This document shows, one piece after another, positions 6,515 to 13,859 of a DNA stretch of 13,859 bases; positions within the stretch are counted from its first letter, which is position 1, and the number at the start of each line of letters is the position of its first letter. A program made the position numbers and the translations under genes. The notes beneath the pieces were generated by a model. The model made no database searches, was not told the DNA's origin, and was given only the letters and a program-made list of their open reading frames with translations. The stretch comes from an uncultured Steroidobacter sp. (GTDB lineage Bacteria > Pseudomonadota > Gammaproteobacteria > Steroidobacterales > Steroidobacteraceae). The stretch spans positions 1 to 13,859 of the forward strand of contig CAMLEO010000197.1 of the NCBI GenBank assembly GCA_946478975.1. The letters are read 5' to 3'.

Positions 6515-9500
6515 TTACCTGACCTGGCGCCACGACTGGCGCCCGCGCGCCGCGCCGTAGGAGCGCAGGATCATTTGATTGAGATTACCGCTGGAATCGG
6601 CGTTGAACGCGATGTCGCCCGGGCAGTCCGAGCTCAAGCACGTAGCCGCATTGGCCTTGGTGCCCGCGCCGTCCTGCTGCGTGCCGCTGCTCGGCGTGTC
6701 GTTCTCGTCGACGACGCCGTCGCCGTTGGTATCCAGCTGCGCCTCGGGGAGCATGCCGCCGCTGAGCAGGTCCAGGACCATGAACCAGCTCTTGCCGCCG
6801 AAACCGCACGGGTCGCTGTTCGGCAGCAGCGTCGTGAAGACCACGCGGTCATCGCGCACCAGCGGATCGCTGACCGAGCGCTCGCCCTCATAGCCGTTGC
6901 GCGGCGAGATGAGATCCATATACCAGCCCTTGCCGCTGATCGGATTCTGCGAGGTCTGGCGCGACAGGGTCGTAGTGCCGTCACGGCGTGTGATCGGCCC
7001 TTCGGACGTGATGGTCTGCACAGCCAGGTCGGTGCGCCCCGCGATCTGGTCGGCGGCGGTGAAAGTATTCATATCCACCAGGCCGTAGAACGTCTGGGTG
7101 CGCTGGGGAGTGATGATCTTGTCGGTGTCCTCGAGGAACTTGCCGGTGCCGAACACCACGATGATGCCGGCGCTGTCCGGACCGCGCGCGACTTCGGGCC
7201 GCACGGTGATCGGCTGACGATTGCCGGCGGCATCCCTGGCGACGAACAGCGGCTGCGGATTGGCTGAAGTGCCGAACGCGAAGCCCCACTCTTGATAGTT
7301 GGTCGAACGCAGGTCGATCTTCCACAGGTTGCCGAACAAGTCGCCTGCGTAAGCATGATCGACGACGCGGTCGCCGTCGGTGTCGACCAGCACCGGCGTC
7401 GCCATGCCGTTCGGACGCCCCTGACTCAAAGGATCGGCCGCCATGCCCACGCCAGTGTCGAACTTGCGAATGATCGCGCCGGTCTGGATGTTCACAACAT
7501 ACAGGACCGCATTGCCGGTCAGGCTCGGCCGACCGTCGGGCGCAGTGTTGTTGTAACCGTTGCCGAACACCGCAGCCCAGACGCCATTCTGCAAGTACAC
7601 GATGGCCGGCTGGCTGTATGTGTAGCCCAGATCGCGATCGTTGGTATCCGTGTACTGCCACATGAAGGTATTGGCCGGCGTAGTTTCGGAGAAGCTGTCC
7701 GGATCAGTGACATTGAGCGCGTAGATACCCTGGCCGCCGAGGTTGAGTCCGCCGACCAGAACCGTGTGCCAGGCAGTGTTGAAATACACGTCGGCCGCAT
7801 TCGGCGCACCGTCCACAAAGTAACGATGCGTGTAGCTGGGCTGAGTCAGCTGTTTGAGATTTGCAAACACCGGGCTCGGAATGAATGCCATGCGCTCGCG
7901 GCCGGTGTCGGCGTCGAAGGCATGCAACATGCCGTCGTTCGCGCCCGCATACACCATCGTCGGGCGATTCTGCTTGTCGTCGACGAAGCGCTGGTAGCCG
8001 CTGCCGCCTGCGAAGTTGTCGGGATATCCGGCCCGTGGCGTGCCGACATACAAAGGCGCCGAGTTGACGATGTCACCGAGCTTGGTGGGCCGCTCGCGTA
8101 GCTTGTAGTCTGTGCTCTCACCTTCTTGAGTGGCATCGCCGCGCAGGTAATCCACATAGACCTGTGCCTCCGCCGGCGTAGTGCTCAGCTGCGCTTTGCG
8201 CGTGTCGTCGAGCGAGGCATAGCGGAACGGCACCGGCGTGAGATTGTCGCTGTTGAGCGTAAGGATCGTACGATTGTTGGCGGTCGGCAGCCGCTCGCTC
8301 GCTTCCCACACCGGGGTTGGATTCACGGTGCCCGGCGGCACGCGCAGGCTGTACGCCAGCAGCTTGCCCGTCCACGACGCCGTGTCGAACTTGGCTTGAT
8401 AGATGCGCGTGTCACTGCTGACCGAGCCGCTGCTCAACGAAACCGGCGCCGCGGTGGAGCTGCGACGGATGATTTCCTTGAACGCGTCGCGCAGTTGCTG
8501 GCTCAGCTTCAACGCGTTGGTCACCAGGAAGTAATTGTCAGGCGTACCCGCGCCGCGGGTGCCGACCGCATCCTCGTCCCACTCGGACTGCACGTCCGGA
8601 ATGTTGTTGTTGTTGCTGTCCTTGAAGCCGCCCCACTTGGCCGCGTACCACAGCGGGTCCTTCAGCAGCGTGGCACCTTGCGATGCGCCGACGCTGAAGG
8701 TGCGTGAGGCCGTGAAAGGCAGCGCTTGGCCGTCATTCCATTTTCCGGAGCCGGTGTTCGGCGCCGGCGGCGTGCCCGTGAACGCGGGCGGCGTATCGAG
8801 GCGGTAATCGACGTCGCCGGCGACGTCGCCATCGCGCCGGTCGAGCACTTCCAGGTACGTGCCGTCACGAGTGGTGCCGGAGATCACGTAGCCCATGTGC
8901 TGCGTGATGCCGCCGTACGCATATTCGGACGTGAGCGTCACGGTGACGGTGTTGTTGGAGTTGACTGTGTAGTCGTAGACCACGATGGCATCCATGTCGT
9001 GGTCCGCGCCCTGCTCCACGTCTTCGAAGTTGACGCGGAACCGGCCAGAGGTCGGGGTCAAGGTATCGACGTAGAAGTCCACGATCTGGTCGGTGGGCTG
9101 GAAGGTTGCGGTCGGCGAGATGCCCGAGCCGCTCACCGACTTCGCGAACGGCACCAGGCTGATCTTGCCGTTGCCGACCGGAATTTCGATCTTCGGCAGC
9201 GGCGATGCCAGTGCGACCGAGAACGTCTGCACTTTCTGATCGCCACTCGCGGAGTTCAGGTCGGTGATTGCGCCGTAGTGAGCGACGCTGGCCGCGTAGT
9301 AGCCGCCGCGCTTGGTCGGCTCTTCGGGCGACAAGCCGCGAATGTTTCCTAGCGAGCTCACTTGTTTGGACGTCGGCGCGCCGTCGGTGACGCCGTTGAC
9401 GTCGCCGATGAAAATGTTCTTGGTGGTGCCGGCGCCGAATTCGCCGTTCCAGATCTTCTGGCCGAGGCTCGATACGTCCAGGCCGCTGAGATCGCCGCTG

Positions 9501-10927
9501 AAGCTGCCGTACGCGCTGCCCGGCAGCTGATCCGTGTCGTACGAGGGATTGATGTCGCTGACCACGGTCTCGAACGGCTTGGAGCAGTACGGACGGTTGC
9601 GATAGGGATTGTCCCACCTTGCAACCGGCAGGCCGCCGCCCGACAACTGCGACTCCTCACCCGCGCCGAAGGAAATAGCGAAGTCGCTGGTCGCCGAGCC
9701 TTTGCCGGCGAAATAGCGCAAGCCTTCGTACATCATCTCGGCGATCGGATTGCCCCACATCTGGCACTCGCCTTCGTTGATGGTGCGGGCCGCGGCGTTG
9801 AATCCGCAGGTGTATTGATAATTGCTGCCGAAGCCGGTCACGCGCATACGGTTGAGTGCCGCGATGGTGCCGATCACGCTGGTGTTGAAGGTGCCGTTCT
9901 CGTTGACCTCATCGGCGATCGAGGACATCGGCTGGCGCAGCACGCCGCCGCTGGTGTTCTTGGCGTAGGAGCCGGTGAGCAGGCCGAAATACATCGAATT
10001 GTTCTCGCCGAACTCCTGCAACAGGCCGATCGGCTTGAAGCTGGTGGTGTTGCCGCTGGTGTATGTGCGGCAGTTGCCTTCGAGCAATCCAGGCACGCAC
10101 ACCGCGACCTTGACGATCAGATCGCTCGGCGTGACGTCGATTCTGGTGCCCGAAGCATTCAGCACCTGCGTGCCGGCGACAGGGCGCTCGATGCTGACCC
10201 AGTTCCAGATGCGCTCGCTGCGATTGGTGAGGATGCGCAGCAGCGGCTGATTCAAAGTCGTCAGCGGCGCGGCGGTGTTGAGGGGGGTCGTGTTCGCAAA
10301 CAGATGGCGCCTGCCGTTCGTGGGCAGCGACAGCGGCGCGTATTTCGTCAGGTCGTAGCCGTCGACCGCAATGCTGGTGTACTCCTTACCCCAGCTGTGC
10401 GCGTCCTGGGGAACGTAGGTGCGTTCGAGGACCGTGGCCGTAGCGGTGTCGACCGTGCGAAAGCCGCCGTACAAAACCTTGCGAAGCGCGTCGATGCGCG
10501 TCGTCGTCAGGTAATTCAGAAAGTCGCCGCTCCACTCGTTGGTGCACATCTTGTTGTCGGTGACGCGCGAGGGATTGAACTTCGCACCGTCGTGCGTGTA
10601 GCACTTTTTCGAGTCGAAGTAGCCGTAATAGTCCATCTCGGTCGGCTTGTACTTGGTGTCGAGCACCCCGTCTTCGTTCAAGTCGGTGTAGTCGTTGTAT
10701 GCCTCGTAGTACAGCTTGTGATCGCGGCCGATCACCAGCATGTTCAGCGGCGGCACGCTCGGGCTCAGATACAACGGCACCTGGCTGAGATTCAGATCCA
10801 CGGCGTGCGCCGGAATCGACAGCATGACGGCGGCGGCTGCAGCCAGCAGGGTCGAGCAGCGATGAATATAGGGTTTGAACATGAGATCAACCTGTCGCTT
10901 GCGCGTCGCTCGTTGAGGGTTGTTCAT
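6515..10927 (-). CDS. pilY1: PilY1-type pilus tip adhesin/assembly factor, calcium-binding beta-propeller
   Basis: The protein has 1470 residues from the ATG at 10927, which overlaps the pilX stop (ATGA). A second possible ATG at 10882 (MFKPYIHR) is preceded by ACAGG and gives a more ordinary signal peptide. Either way the hydrophobic stretch LLAAAAAVMLSIPAHA ends in an AHA cleavage site (after residue 42), so the protein is exported. The N-terminal part is large and divergent, and I see no DxSxS metal site of the von Willebrand A kind. The C-terminal part is the conserved PilY1/PilC beta-propeller: YLRGD (about 927-931), LGDIVNSAPLYVG, AGANDGMLHAFD (from 994), GLNLGGQGIYALN, and the calcium loop DTDGDRVVD (1182-1190) followed by HAYAGDLFGNLWKIDL. 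Further Asp/Asn loops lie at 82-90, 770-778 and 1399-1407. PilY1 acts at the pilus tip in adhesion and counters retraction. The family call is firm; the ligand is unknown. Confidence 0.95.
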   Translation of the reverse strand: MNNPQRATRKRQVDLMFKPYIHRCSTLLAAAAAVMLSIPAHAVDLNLSQVPLYLSPSVPPLNMLVIGRDHKLYYEAYNDYTDLNEDGVLDTKYKPTEMDYYGYFDSKKCYTHDGAKFNPSRVTDNKMCTNEWSGDFLNYLTTTRIDALRKVLYGGFRTVDTATATVLERTYVPQDAHSWGKEYTSIAVDGYDLTKYAPLSLPTNGRRHLFANTTPLNTAAPLTTLNQPLLRILTNRSERIWNWVSIERPVAGTQVLNASGTRIDVTPSDLIVKVAVCVPGLLEGNCRTYTSGNTTSFKPIGLLQEFGENNSMYFGLLTGSYAKNTSGGVLRQPMSSIADEVNENGTFNTSVIGTIAALNRMRVTGFGSNYQYTCGFNAAARTINEGECQMWGNPIAEMMYEGLRYFAGKGSATSDFAISFGAGEESQLSGGGLPVARWDNPYRNRPYCSKPFETVVSDINPSYDTDQLPGSAYGSFSGDLSGLDVSSLGQKIWNGEFGAGTTKNIFIGDVNGVTDGAPTSKQVSSLGNIRGLSPEEPTKRGGYYAASVAHYGAITDLNSASGDQKVQTFSVALASPLPKIEIPVGNGKISLVPFAKSVSGSGISPTATFQPTDQIVDFYVDTLTPTSGRFRVNFEDVEQGADHDMDAIVVYDYTVNSNNTVTVTLTSEYAYGGITQHMGYVISGTTRDGTYLEVLDRRDGDVAGDVDYRLDTPPAFTGTPPAPNTGSGKWNDGQALPFTASRTFSVGASQGATLLKDPLWYAAKWGGFKDSNNNNIPDVQSEWDEDAVGTRGAGTPDNYFLVTNALKLSQQLRDAFKEIIRRSSTAAPVSLSSGSVSSDTRIYQAKFDTASWTGKLLAYSLRVPPGTVNPTPVWEASERLPTANNRTILTLNSDNLTPVPFRYASLDDTRKAQLSTTPAEAQVYVDYLRGDATQEGESTDYKLRERPTKLGDIVNSAPLYVGTPRAGYPDNFAGGSGYQRFVDDKQNRPTMVYAGANDGMLHAFDADTGRERMAFIPSPVFANLKQLTQPSYTHRYFVDGAPNAADVYFNTAWHTVLVGGLNLGGQGIYALNVTDPDSFSETTPANTFMWQYTDTNDRDLGYTYSQPAIVYLQNGVWAAVFGNGYNNTAPDGRPSLTGNAVLYVVNIQTGAIIRKFDTGVGMAADPLSQGRPNGMATPVLVDTDGDRVVDHAYAGDLFGNLWKIDLRSTNYQEWGFAFGTSANPQPLFVARDAAGNRQPITVRPEVARGPDSAGIIVVFGTGKFLEDTDKIITPQRTQTFYGLVDMNTFTAADQIAGRTDLAVQTITSEGPITRRDGTTTLSRQTSQNPISGKGWYMDLISPRNGYEGERSVSDPLVRDDRVVFTTLLPNSDPCGFGGKSWFMVLDLLSGGMLPEAQLDTNGDGVVDENDTPSSGTQQDGAGTKANAATCLSSDCPGDIAFNADSSGNLNQMILRSYGAARGRQSWRQVR

Positions 10928-11484
10928 TCGAAAGTGATGCGGCCGTACGTGCTCTGCACGACGACCTGGGCGCTGTCAGTAAGGCCGCGCGAACGTGAGG
11001 TCACGCGGTAGTACTCACGCACGACTTTGATGTTGGGATCGCCTTCCGACAGCGTGTCTCGCATGCGCGCTACGCGCTCGCTCACGAACTGCGGCGGCTT
11101 CTGCAGGCCCAGCGTCGAGTTGGCCGGATGCTGCTTGCTCCACGTCGTCCACCAGTCATCCGACTGGCGGCCCAGATCCAAGGGCGCGCGCGAGCTGTCG
11201 ACGAGGGTGTTTTCCAGATAGGCGGCGCAGGTGCTGCCGTTGGTCGTGCACAGGTTGACCGGACGGTTCGACGGCAGTAATTCTTCCGCCGCGCGCAGGC
11301 CTGCTTCGGCGCCTTGCATCGCCAGTTCCAGGTCGCGCTGGTTGCCCGCCATGCGCTCCTGCATGCGTGTGCTCTGGCTCGCGCCTAGCCCGAGCAATGT
11401 CATCACCAACAGCAGCAGCAAGCTGATCACGAGCACAGCGCCGCGCTGGCGCGTTACGCGCCCCATACGATTGCGAATTGGCAT
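10924..11484 (-). CDS. pilX: Type IV minor pilin PilX
   Basis: The 186-residue protein starts with a basic leader and QRGAVLVISLLLLLVMTLLG, then the PilX motif SQSTRMQERMAGNQRDLELAMQGAEAGLRAAE. The C-terminal YYRVTSRSRGLTDSAQVVVQSTYGR is also typical. With G15 as the -1 residue, position +5 is Ile20 instead of Glu. Lack of Glu5 is also known in the analogous type II pseudopilin GspK and fits a subunit at the very tip. C78 and C85 (LCTTNGSTCAAY) may form a disulphide. GAGG lies five bases before the ATG at 11484. The gene begins seven bases after the end of the pilW frame and ends in an ATGA overlap with pilY1. An in-frame Met at residue 7 is a less likely start. Confidence 0.92.
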   Translation of the reverse strand: MPIRNRMGRVTRQRGAVLVISLLLLLVMTLLGLGASQSTRMQERMAGNQRDLELAMQGAEAGLRAAEELLPSNRPVNLCTTNGSTCAAYLENTLVDSSRAPLDLGRQSDDWWTTWSKQHPANSTLGLQKPPQFVSERVARMRDTLSEGDPNIKVVREYYRVTSRSRGLTDSAQVVVQSTYGRITFE

Positions 11485-11491
11485 ATGAGCC

Positions 11492-11797
11492 TCAGTCGAT
11501 GATCTGGTTGCGCACGGCCGCGGTGGCCGTGAACACCTTGCGTTGGAAACGATCGTTCAACGGTCCGACCCTCACCGCCGCCGGAGCTCCATTGTTTCCT
11601 GCCACGAGCAGCGTGTAGGTCTGGCCGTCGAGATCTGTGCCGTAAGACTCGGGCGCGCGTGCCAGCAGGCTGACCAGCACGCTGTACACGGTGTTCCAGT
11701 TCGGATTGCCGGCACCGTTGACCGGAATGGCGTTGGCATCGACGTAGTTATCGACGCGGCCGTCGTTGTTCGTGTCAACGCCATAGCGCACTTCCAT
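11492..11797 (-). pseudogene. pilW: PilW C-terminal part, separated by an in-frame stop
   Basis: This piece is in exactly the same frame as the upstream PilW segment, with no stop between the TAA at 11840-11842 and the TGA at 11492-11494. Immediately after the TAA the reading is GTNIPEEIAEGIDRMEVRYGVD, the conserved PilW region that normally follows the LYR-like segment. Homologues keep both in one chain. The first Met after the stop is at 11797, giving 101 residues. GAAGG lies ten bases before that ATG, a poor ribosome site. The piece includes an Asp/Asn loop, DTNNDGRVD (11750-11776), and the C-terminal KVFTATAAVRNQ. It could be a relic, reached by read-through or reinitiation, or artificially separated by a sequencing error. 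Confidence 0.8.
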
Positions 11798-11839
11798 GCG
11801 GTCGATGCCTTCGGCGATCTCCTCCGGAATGTTTGTTCC

Positions 11840-11842
11840 TTA
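11840..11842 (-). other. pilW: In-frame TAA interrupting pilW
   Basis: The codons around it are CTC TTT CGC CGC TAA GGA ACA AAC ATT. The frame is the same on both sides, so a single substitution from a sense codon (for example CAA, GAA, AAA or TCA) explains it without any indel. Confidence 0.88.
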
Positions 11843-12640
11843 GCGGCGAAAGAGCGACAGGCGCGTGGGTGTAGCGGCCTTCGCGGCCGCGTCGCGGGGC
11901 GCGATGTAAAACATAACGGTAATGAGCGGCACGATCTCGGCGCCTTTCAGGTAGGCGTGCTTCAGAGAATTGGTGCCGCTCACGGTGCCATCCACGGGGT
12001 TGACATCGAAATTTCCCGTATCGGCATGCAGCACAGTGGTGCCGCTGCTGCCCGCTGTGACCTGGAAGTAGGTTCGCGCGAGACAGTCGCTGATCATTGC
12101 AGGACCAAGGGGCGGCGCTGTGCTGGCGGATACGATCTGCAACGGATCGCTGGCACTGCTCTGACTCGCCGCCAGTATCGATGGCACCGAATCACGCACC
12201 GGCATGCGTATCACCAATATGTCACTCAAGCCATTGGGCGGCGGATTGGTCGCGGGAATCAACGGGCCGGAGAAGGATGGCGCGAAACTGGTTTCGGTGA
12301 GTCCCTGGAACCCCTGCACCGGCACCGTGAAATCCCACAGCAAACTGGTGCGCGTCGGCAGCGTGTTGAGGCCGAAGCCGGCTTTGCGATTGCCGCTGCC
12401 TACCGGGCGCGAGCAGCCTTGATAGCCGGCGGTGCGAATGTCGTTGGTGATCTGGTCGAGTGCGTAGCGCCCGTTCTCCTGGATGCGCGACAGCTTCTCG
12501 GTCATCTCATAGCTCGCGCGCGAGCTCACGAACAAAGCCACCACACCCATCAGCAGCATCAAGCTGATCGTCACCGCGACCATCAACTCGAGCAGGCTGA
12601 AGCCGCGAGCGGTTCTCCGACGATGAATGCTTCGTGTCAT
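11840..12640 (-). CDS. pilW: Type IV minor pilin PilW, N-terminal part (truncated by in-frame TAA)
   Basis: This part has 266 residues from the ATG at 12640, five bases after the pilV stop. The prepilin site is G13/F14 with E18 at +5 (ARGFSLLELMVAVTISLMLLMG). The PilW pattern SRASYEMTEKLSRIQENGRYALDQITNDIRTAGYQGC follows. It ends TPTRLSLFRR-stop, where PilW proteins normally continue. Joined with the following in-frame segment, the reading totals about 382 residues, a usual PilW length, so the TAA is best seen as a point nonsense change. No good Shine-Dalgarno precedes the ATG, and coupling to pilV is likely. If truly truncated, the product would keep the assembly helix but lose the C-terminal domain, and minor-pilin complex formation could suffer. 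The pilW identity is firm; the functional state is uncertain. Confidence 0.88.
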   Translation of the reverse strand: MTRSIHRRRTARGFSLLELMVAVTISLMLLMGVVALFVSSRASYEMTEKLSRIQENGRYALDQITNDIRTAGYQGCSRPVGSGNRKAGFGLNTLPTRTSLLWDFTVPVQGFQGLTETSFAPSFSGPLIPATNPPPNGLSDILVIRMPVRDSVPSILAASQSSASDPLQIVSASTAPPLGPAMISDCLARTYFQVTAGSSGTTVLHADTGNFDVNPVDGTVSGTNSLKHAYLKGAEIVPLITVMFYIAPRDAAAKAATPTRLSLFRR

Positions 12641-12645
12641 GGCGC

Positions 12646-13143
12646 TCAGATCTGGCTGCTGGTAACGAACATGACCTGCTGGTCCGCCGGGGTGGTGCTG
12701 CGCTCGCCCCAGCGAATGCTGATGGTCACGATGCACCGGGGCATGCCGTTGACGGTCGAGTTGACGGTGGCGATTGCGCCTTCGCCGTTGGGGAGCTGCG
12801 ATTGCAGCGTCGCCCGCCATTGAGCCATTTCGCTCTGGGCGATCGAGCCGGTGCCCACGGTATCAGTGAAGGCAATGTTGTATTGGTTGTTGATGGCAGC
12901 GGCGCGATTCGCGCGAATGCGATCGAGCATGTCGCCGGCGAGCACTGCGGCCTGCGAGCGCACGAATGCATCGAGGTTGTTACGCACCGTGGTCAGCTGC
13001 AGTGCTGCCACGCCGAGCAGGCCGACAGAAATGATGACCAGTGTGACCAGCACTTCGATCAGCGTCATGCCACGGCCGTGGCGAATCGCGCCGATTGCGC
13101 GAACGGTCTGGGGTCGAATGTGAGTTTTCATGAGTTGGCGCAT
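12646..13143 (-). CDS. pilV: Type IV minor pilin PilV
   Basis: The protein has 165 residues from the ATG at 13143. The prepilin site is G25/M26 with E30 at +5, then the PilV-type helix LVTLVIISVGLLGVAALQL and the motif NNLDAFVRSQAAVLAGDMLDRIRANR. The C-terminal RCIVTISIRWGER is also typical. The ATG at 13143 has GAGG six bases ahead. A GTG at 13155 forms a GTGA overlap with the fimT stop, and an ATG at 13131 lacks a ribosome site; both are second choices. A single Cys (RCIV) is present. The gene lies directly between fimT and pilW, and in related operons the product joins the minor-pilin priming complex under the PilY1 tip. Confidence 0.92.
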   Translation of the reverse strand: MRQLMKTHIRPQTVRAIGAIRHGRGMTLIEVLVTLVIISVGLLGVAALQLTTVRNNLDAFVRSQAAVLAGDMLDRIRANRAAAINNQYNIAFTDTVGTGSIAQSEMAQWRATLQSQLPNGEGAIATVNSTVNGMPRCIVTISIRWGERSTTPADQQVMFVTSSQI

Positions 13144-13151
13144 GCTCGGCC

Positions 13152-13703
13152 TCACCCGCAGTTCTCGCGCTTCACTCGCGCGCGACCTGACTTGGACAGG
13201 TCCACCGTGCGCTGGCCGTTCGGGTTCTTGCAGGGATCATTGGTGATCGCAAAGGTCGTCGACACGCCGATGATCTCGGTCGCGCCGCTGGCCCGGTAGC
13301 TGATCGCCGTCAGCGGATTGGCAACGATCAGGCTCTGCGCGGATGCGGCCGGCCAGCGCTGCAGGACCATTTCACCCGCATCCAGCGAGCCGACGTTCGG
13401 ACCGTCGTCGGTGATCACCAGCCAGCCCGCGCTCCACTGCGAGTCGCCGCTGCAGTTATTGCCGTTCGCCGGGCACAGCGTGACGCGAGAACCGCGCTTC
13501 ACCGCTTCGCTGCGCGCGAAGTTGGTTGCGGTGAGCAGATCGTTGGTCTGCGTCGCGAGCCGGTTCTGGCGAATCATTTCGCTGAACGAAGGCACGGCGA
13601 TGCCCATGAGAATGGCCAGCACCGCCACCGTGATCATCAGCTCCAGAATGGTGAAGCCGGAGGCGGCGGCCGGTCGCGCAATCCGTGGCTGTGACTTTTT
13701 CAT
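13152..13703 (-). CDS. fimT: Type IV minor pilin FimT (GspH/FimT family)
   Basis: The 183-residue protein opens the minor-pilin operon. The prepilin leader is short and basic (MKKSQPRIARPAAASG); cleavage after G16 leaves F17 as +1 and E21 as +5, followed by LMITVAVLAILMGIAVPSF. The GspH/FimT pattern follows: RQNRLATQTNDLLTATNFARSEAVKRGSRVTLC, then WSAGWLVITDD. Paired cysteines occur at LCPANGNNC and a last one at ENCG. In some bacteria FimT-type minor pilins bind DNA during natural transformation; that role is not shown here. A TGA stop lies in frame shortly upstream, so the ATG at 13703 is the only usual start. It lacks a Shine-Dalgarno and is directly preceded by a hairpin. It could equally be named FimU; a separate fimU is not in the window. 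Confidence 0.9.
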   Translation of the reverse strand: MKKSQPRIARPAAASGFTILELMITVAVLAILMGIAVPSFSEMIRQNRLATQTNDLLTATNFARSEAVKRGSRVTLCPANGNNCSGDSQWSAGWLVITDDGPNVGSLDAGEMVLQRWPAASAQSLIVANPLTAISYRASGATEIIGVSTTFAITNDPCKNPNGQRTVDLSKSGRARVKRENCG

Positions 13704-13704
13704 G

Positions 13705-13723
13705 GGCCGGGAAATTGCCGGCC
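13705..13723 (-). promoter_or_regulatory. Hairpin directly upstream of the fimT start codon
   Basis: GGCCGG and CCGGCC flank a seven-base loop, and the structure ends one base before the fimT ATG. It lies where a Shine-Dalgarno would be expected, and none is visible. It could limit ribosome access to the first gene of the pilin operon, or it could be chance in GC-rich DNA. Confidence 0.4.
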
Positions 13724-13859
13724 GTGCGGTTCAGCGGCAACTGCGTCCGATGGGCGGCGTAACGCTGAAGATGGACGGCTGCAGCGCAGTCATTCTGTGA
13801 AATCGGCAAGCCAGGATCGCGATGCTGCTCGTGTCCAGTTGTCGCGACATGCAGACGCA

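Noticed and set aside
8135..8143. RGD in PilY1 (residues 929-931) as an integrin-binding motif
   Set aside because: It sits in the YLRGD segment that I recall as a general PilY1/PilC family motif of the propeller. Its position differs from the RGD discussed for P. aeruginosa PilY1, and nothing here points to a eukaryotic host.
9362..11011. Long open frame (549 codons) on the plus strand opposite pilY1
   Set aside because: It lies wholly antisense to a well supported gene, shows no recognisable motif, and has the Arg/Ala/Val/His-rich composition typical of shadow frames in GC-rich DNA.
11543..12823. Plus-strand open frame (426 codons) across the pilW region
   Set aside because: It is antisense to PilW, whose motifs are clear. 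The open frame does not explain the TAA in pilW and shows no domain.
13822..13859. Start of a divergent plus-strand gene at the right edge (ATG with AGGA five bases ahead)
   Set aside because: Only about twelve codons are visible before the window ends. They show no recognisable motif, so it cannot be supported.
13724..13859. Sigma-54 or sigma-70 promoter for the pilin operon
   Set aside because: A TTGCCG-like hexamer is present, but no -10 at proper spacing and no GG-N10-GC pair was found. No site can be placed with confidence.

Overview
The window looks like a chromosomal piece of a GC-rich gammaproteobacterium. Three things point there: a complete type IV minor-pilin operon in the Pseudomonas/Xanthomonas order, an assimilatory nitrate/nitrite reductase operon, and a LexA gene preceded by an E. 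coli-type SOS operator (CTGT-N8-ACAG). The operator type argues against Xanthomonas itself, which uses a different LexA box. A lineage near Nevskiales/Steroidobacter is my guess only. No insertion sequence, tRNA, rRNA, CRISPR array or other sign of recent transfer was seen.

Region 1 (1-5216, plus strand) is a tightly coupled nitrogen-assimilation operon: the 3' part of nirB, a fused NirD + FAD/NAD(P)H reductase protein, and nasA. Both internal junctions are 4-base start/stop overlaps (ATGA and GTGA). NasA would reduce nitrate to nitrite and the NirB siroheme enzyme nitrite to ammonium. The fused FAD module is the obvious NAD(P)H-dependent donor to the [2Fe-2S] BFD-like tail of NasA.

Region 2 (5217-6064) holds a convergent intergenic gap with three hairpins repeated on an exact 31-base period, then lexA on the minus strand. 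The lexA promoter carries one strong and one degenerate SOS box. A terminator hairpin follows, closing the pilin operon upstream of lexA.

Region 3 (6065-13703, minus strand) is the minor-pilin operon, transcribed right to left: fimT, pilV, pilW, pilX, pilY1, pilE. Together these encode the priming complex and the tip adhesin of a type IV pilus. All junctions overlap or are only a few bases long. The striking feature is pilW, which is interrupted by a single in-frame TAA while the conserved C-terminal part continues in the same frame. PilY1 (1470 aa) carries four aspartate-rich calcium-loop motifs and lacks a visible DxSxS metal-binding motif. The last 156 bases, upstream of fimT, hold no gene I can support.

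I did not find a wholly unknown system. The best candidates for novelty are the interrupted pilW, the 31-base tandem hairpin array and the NirD-reductase fusion.
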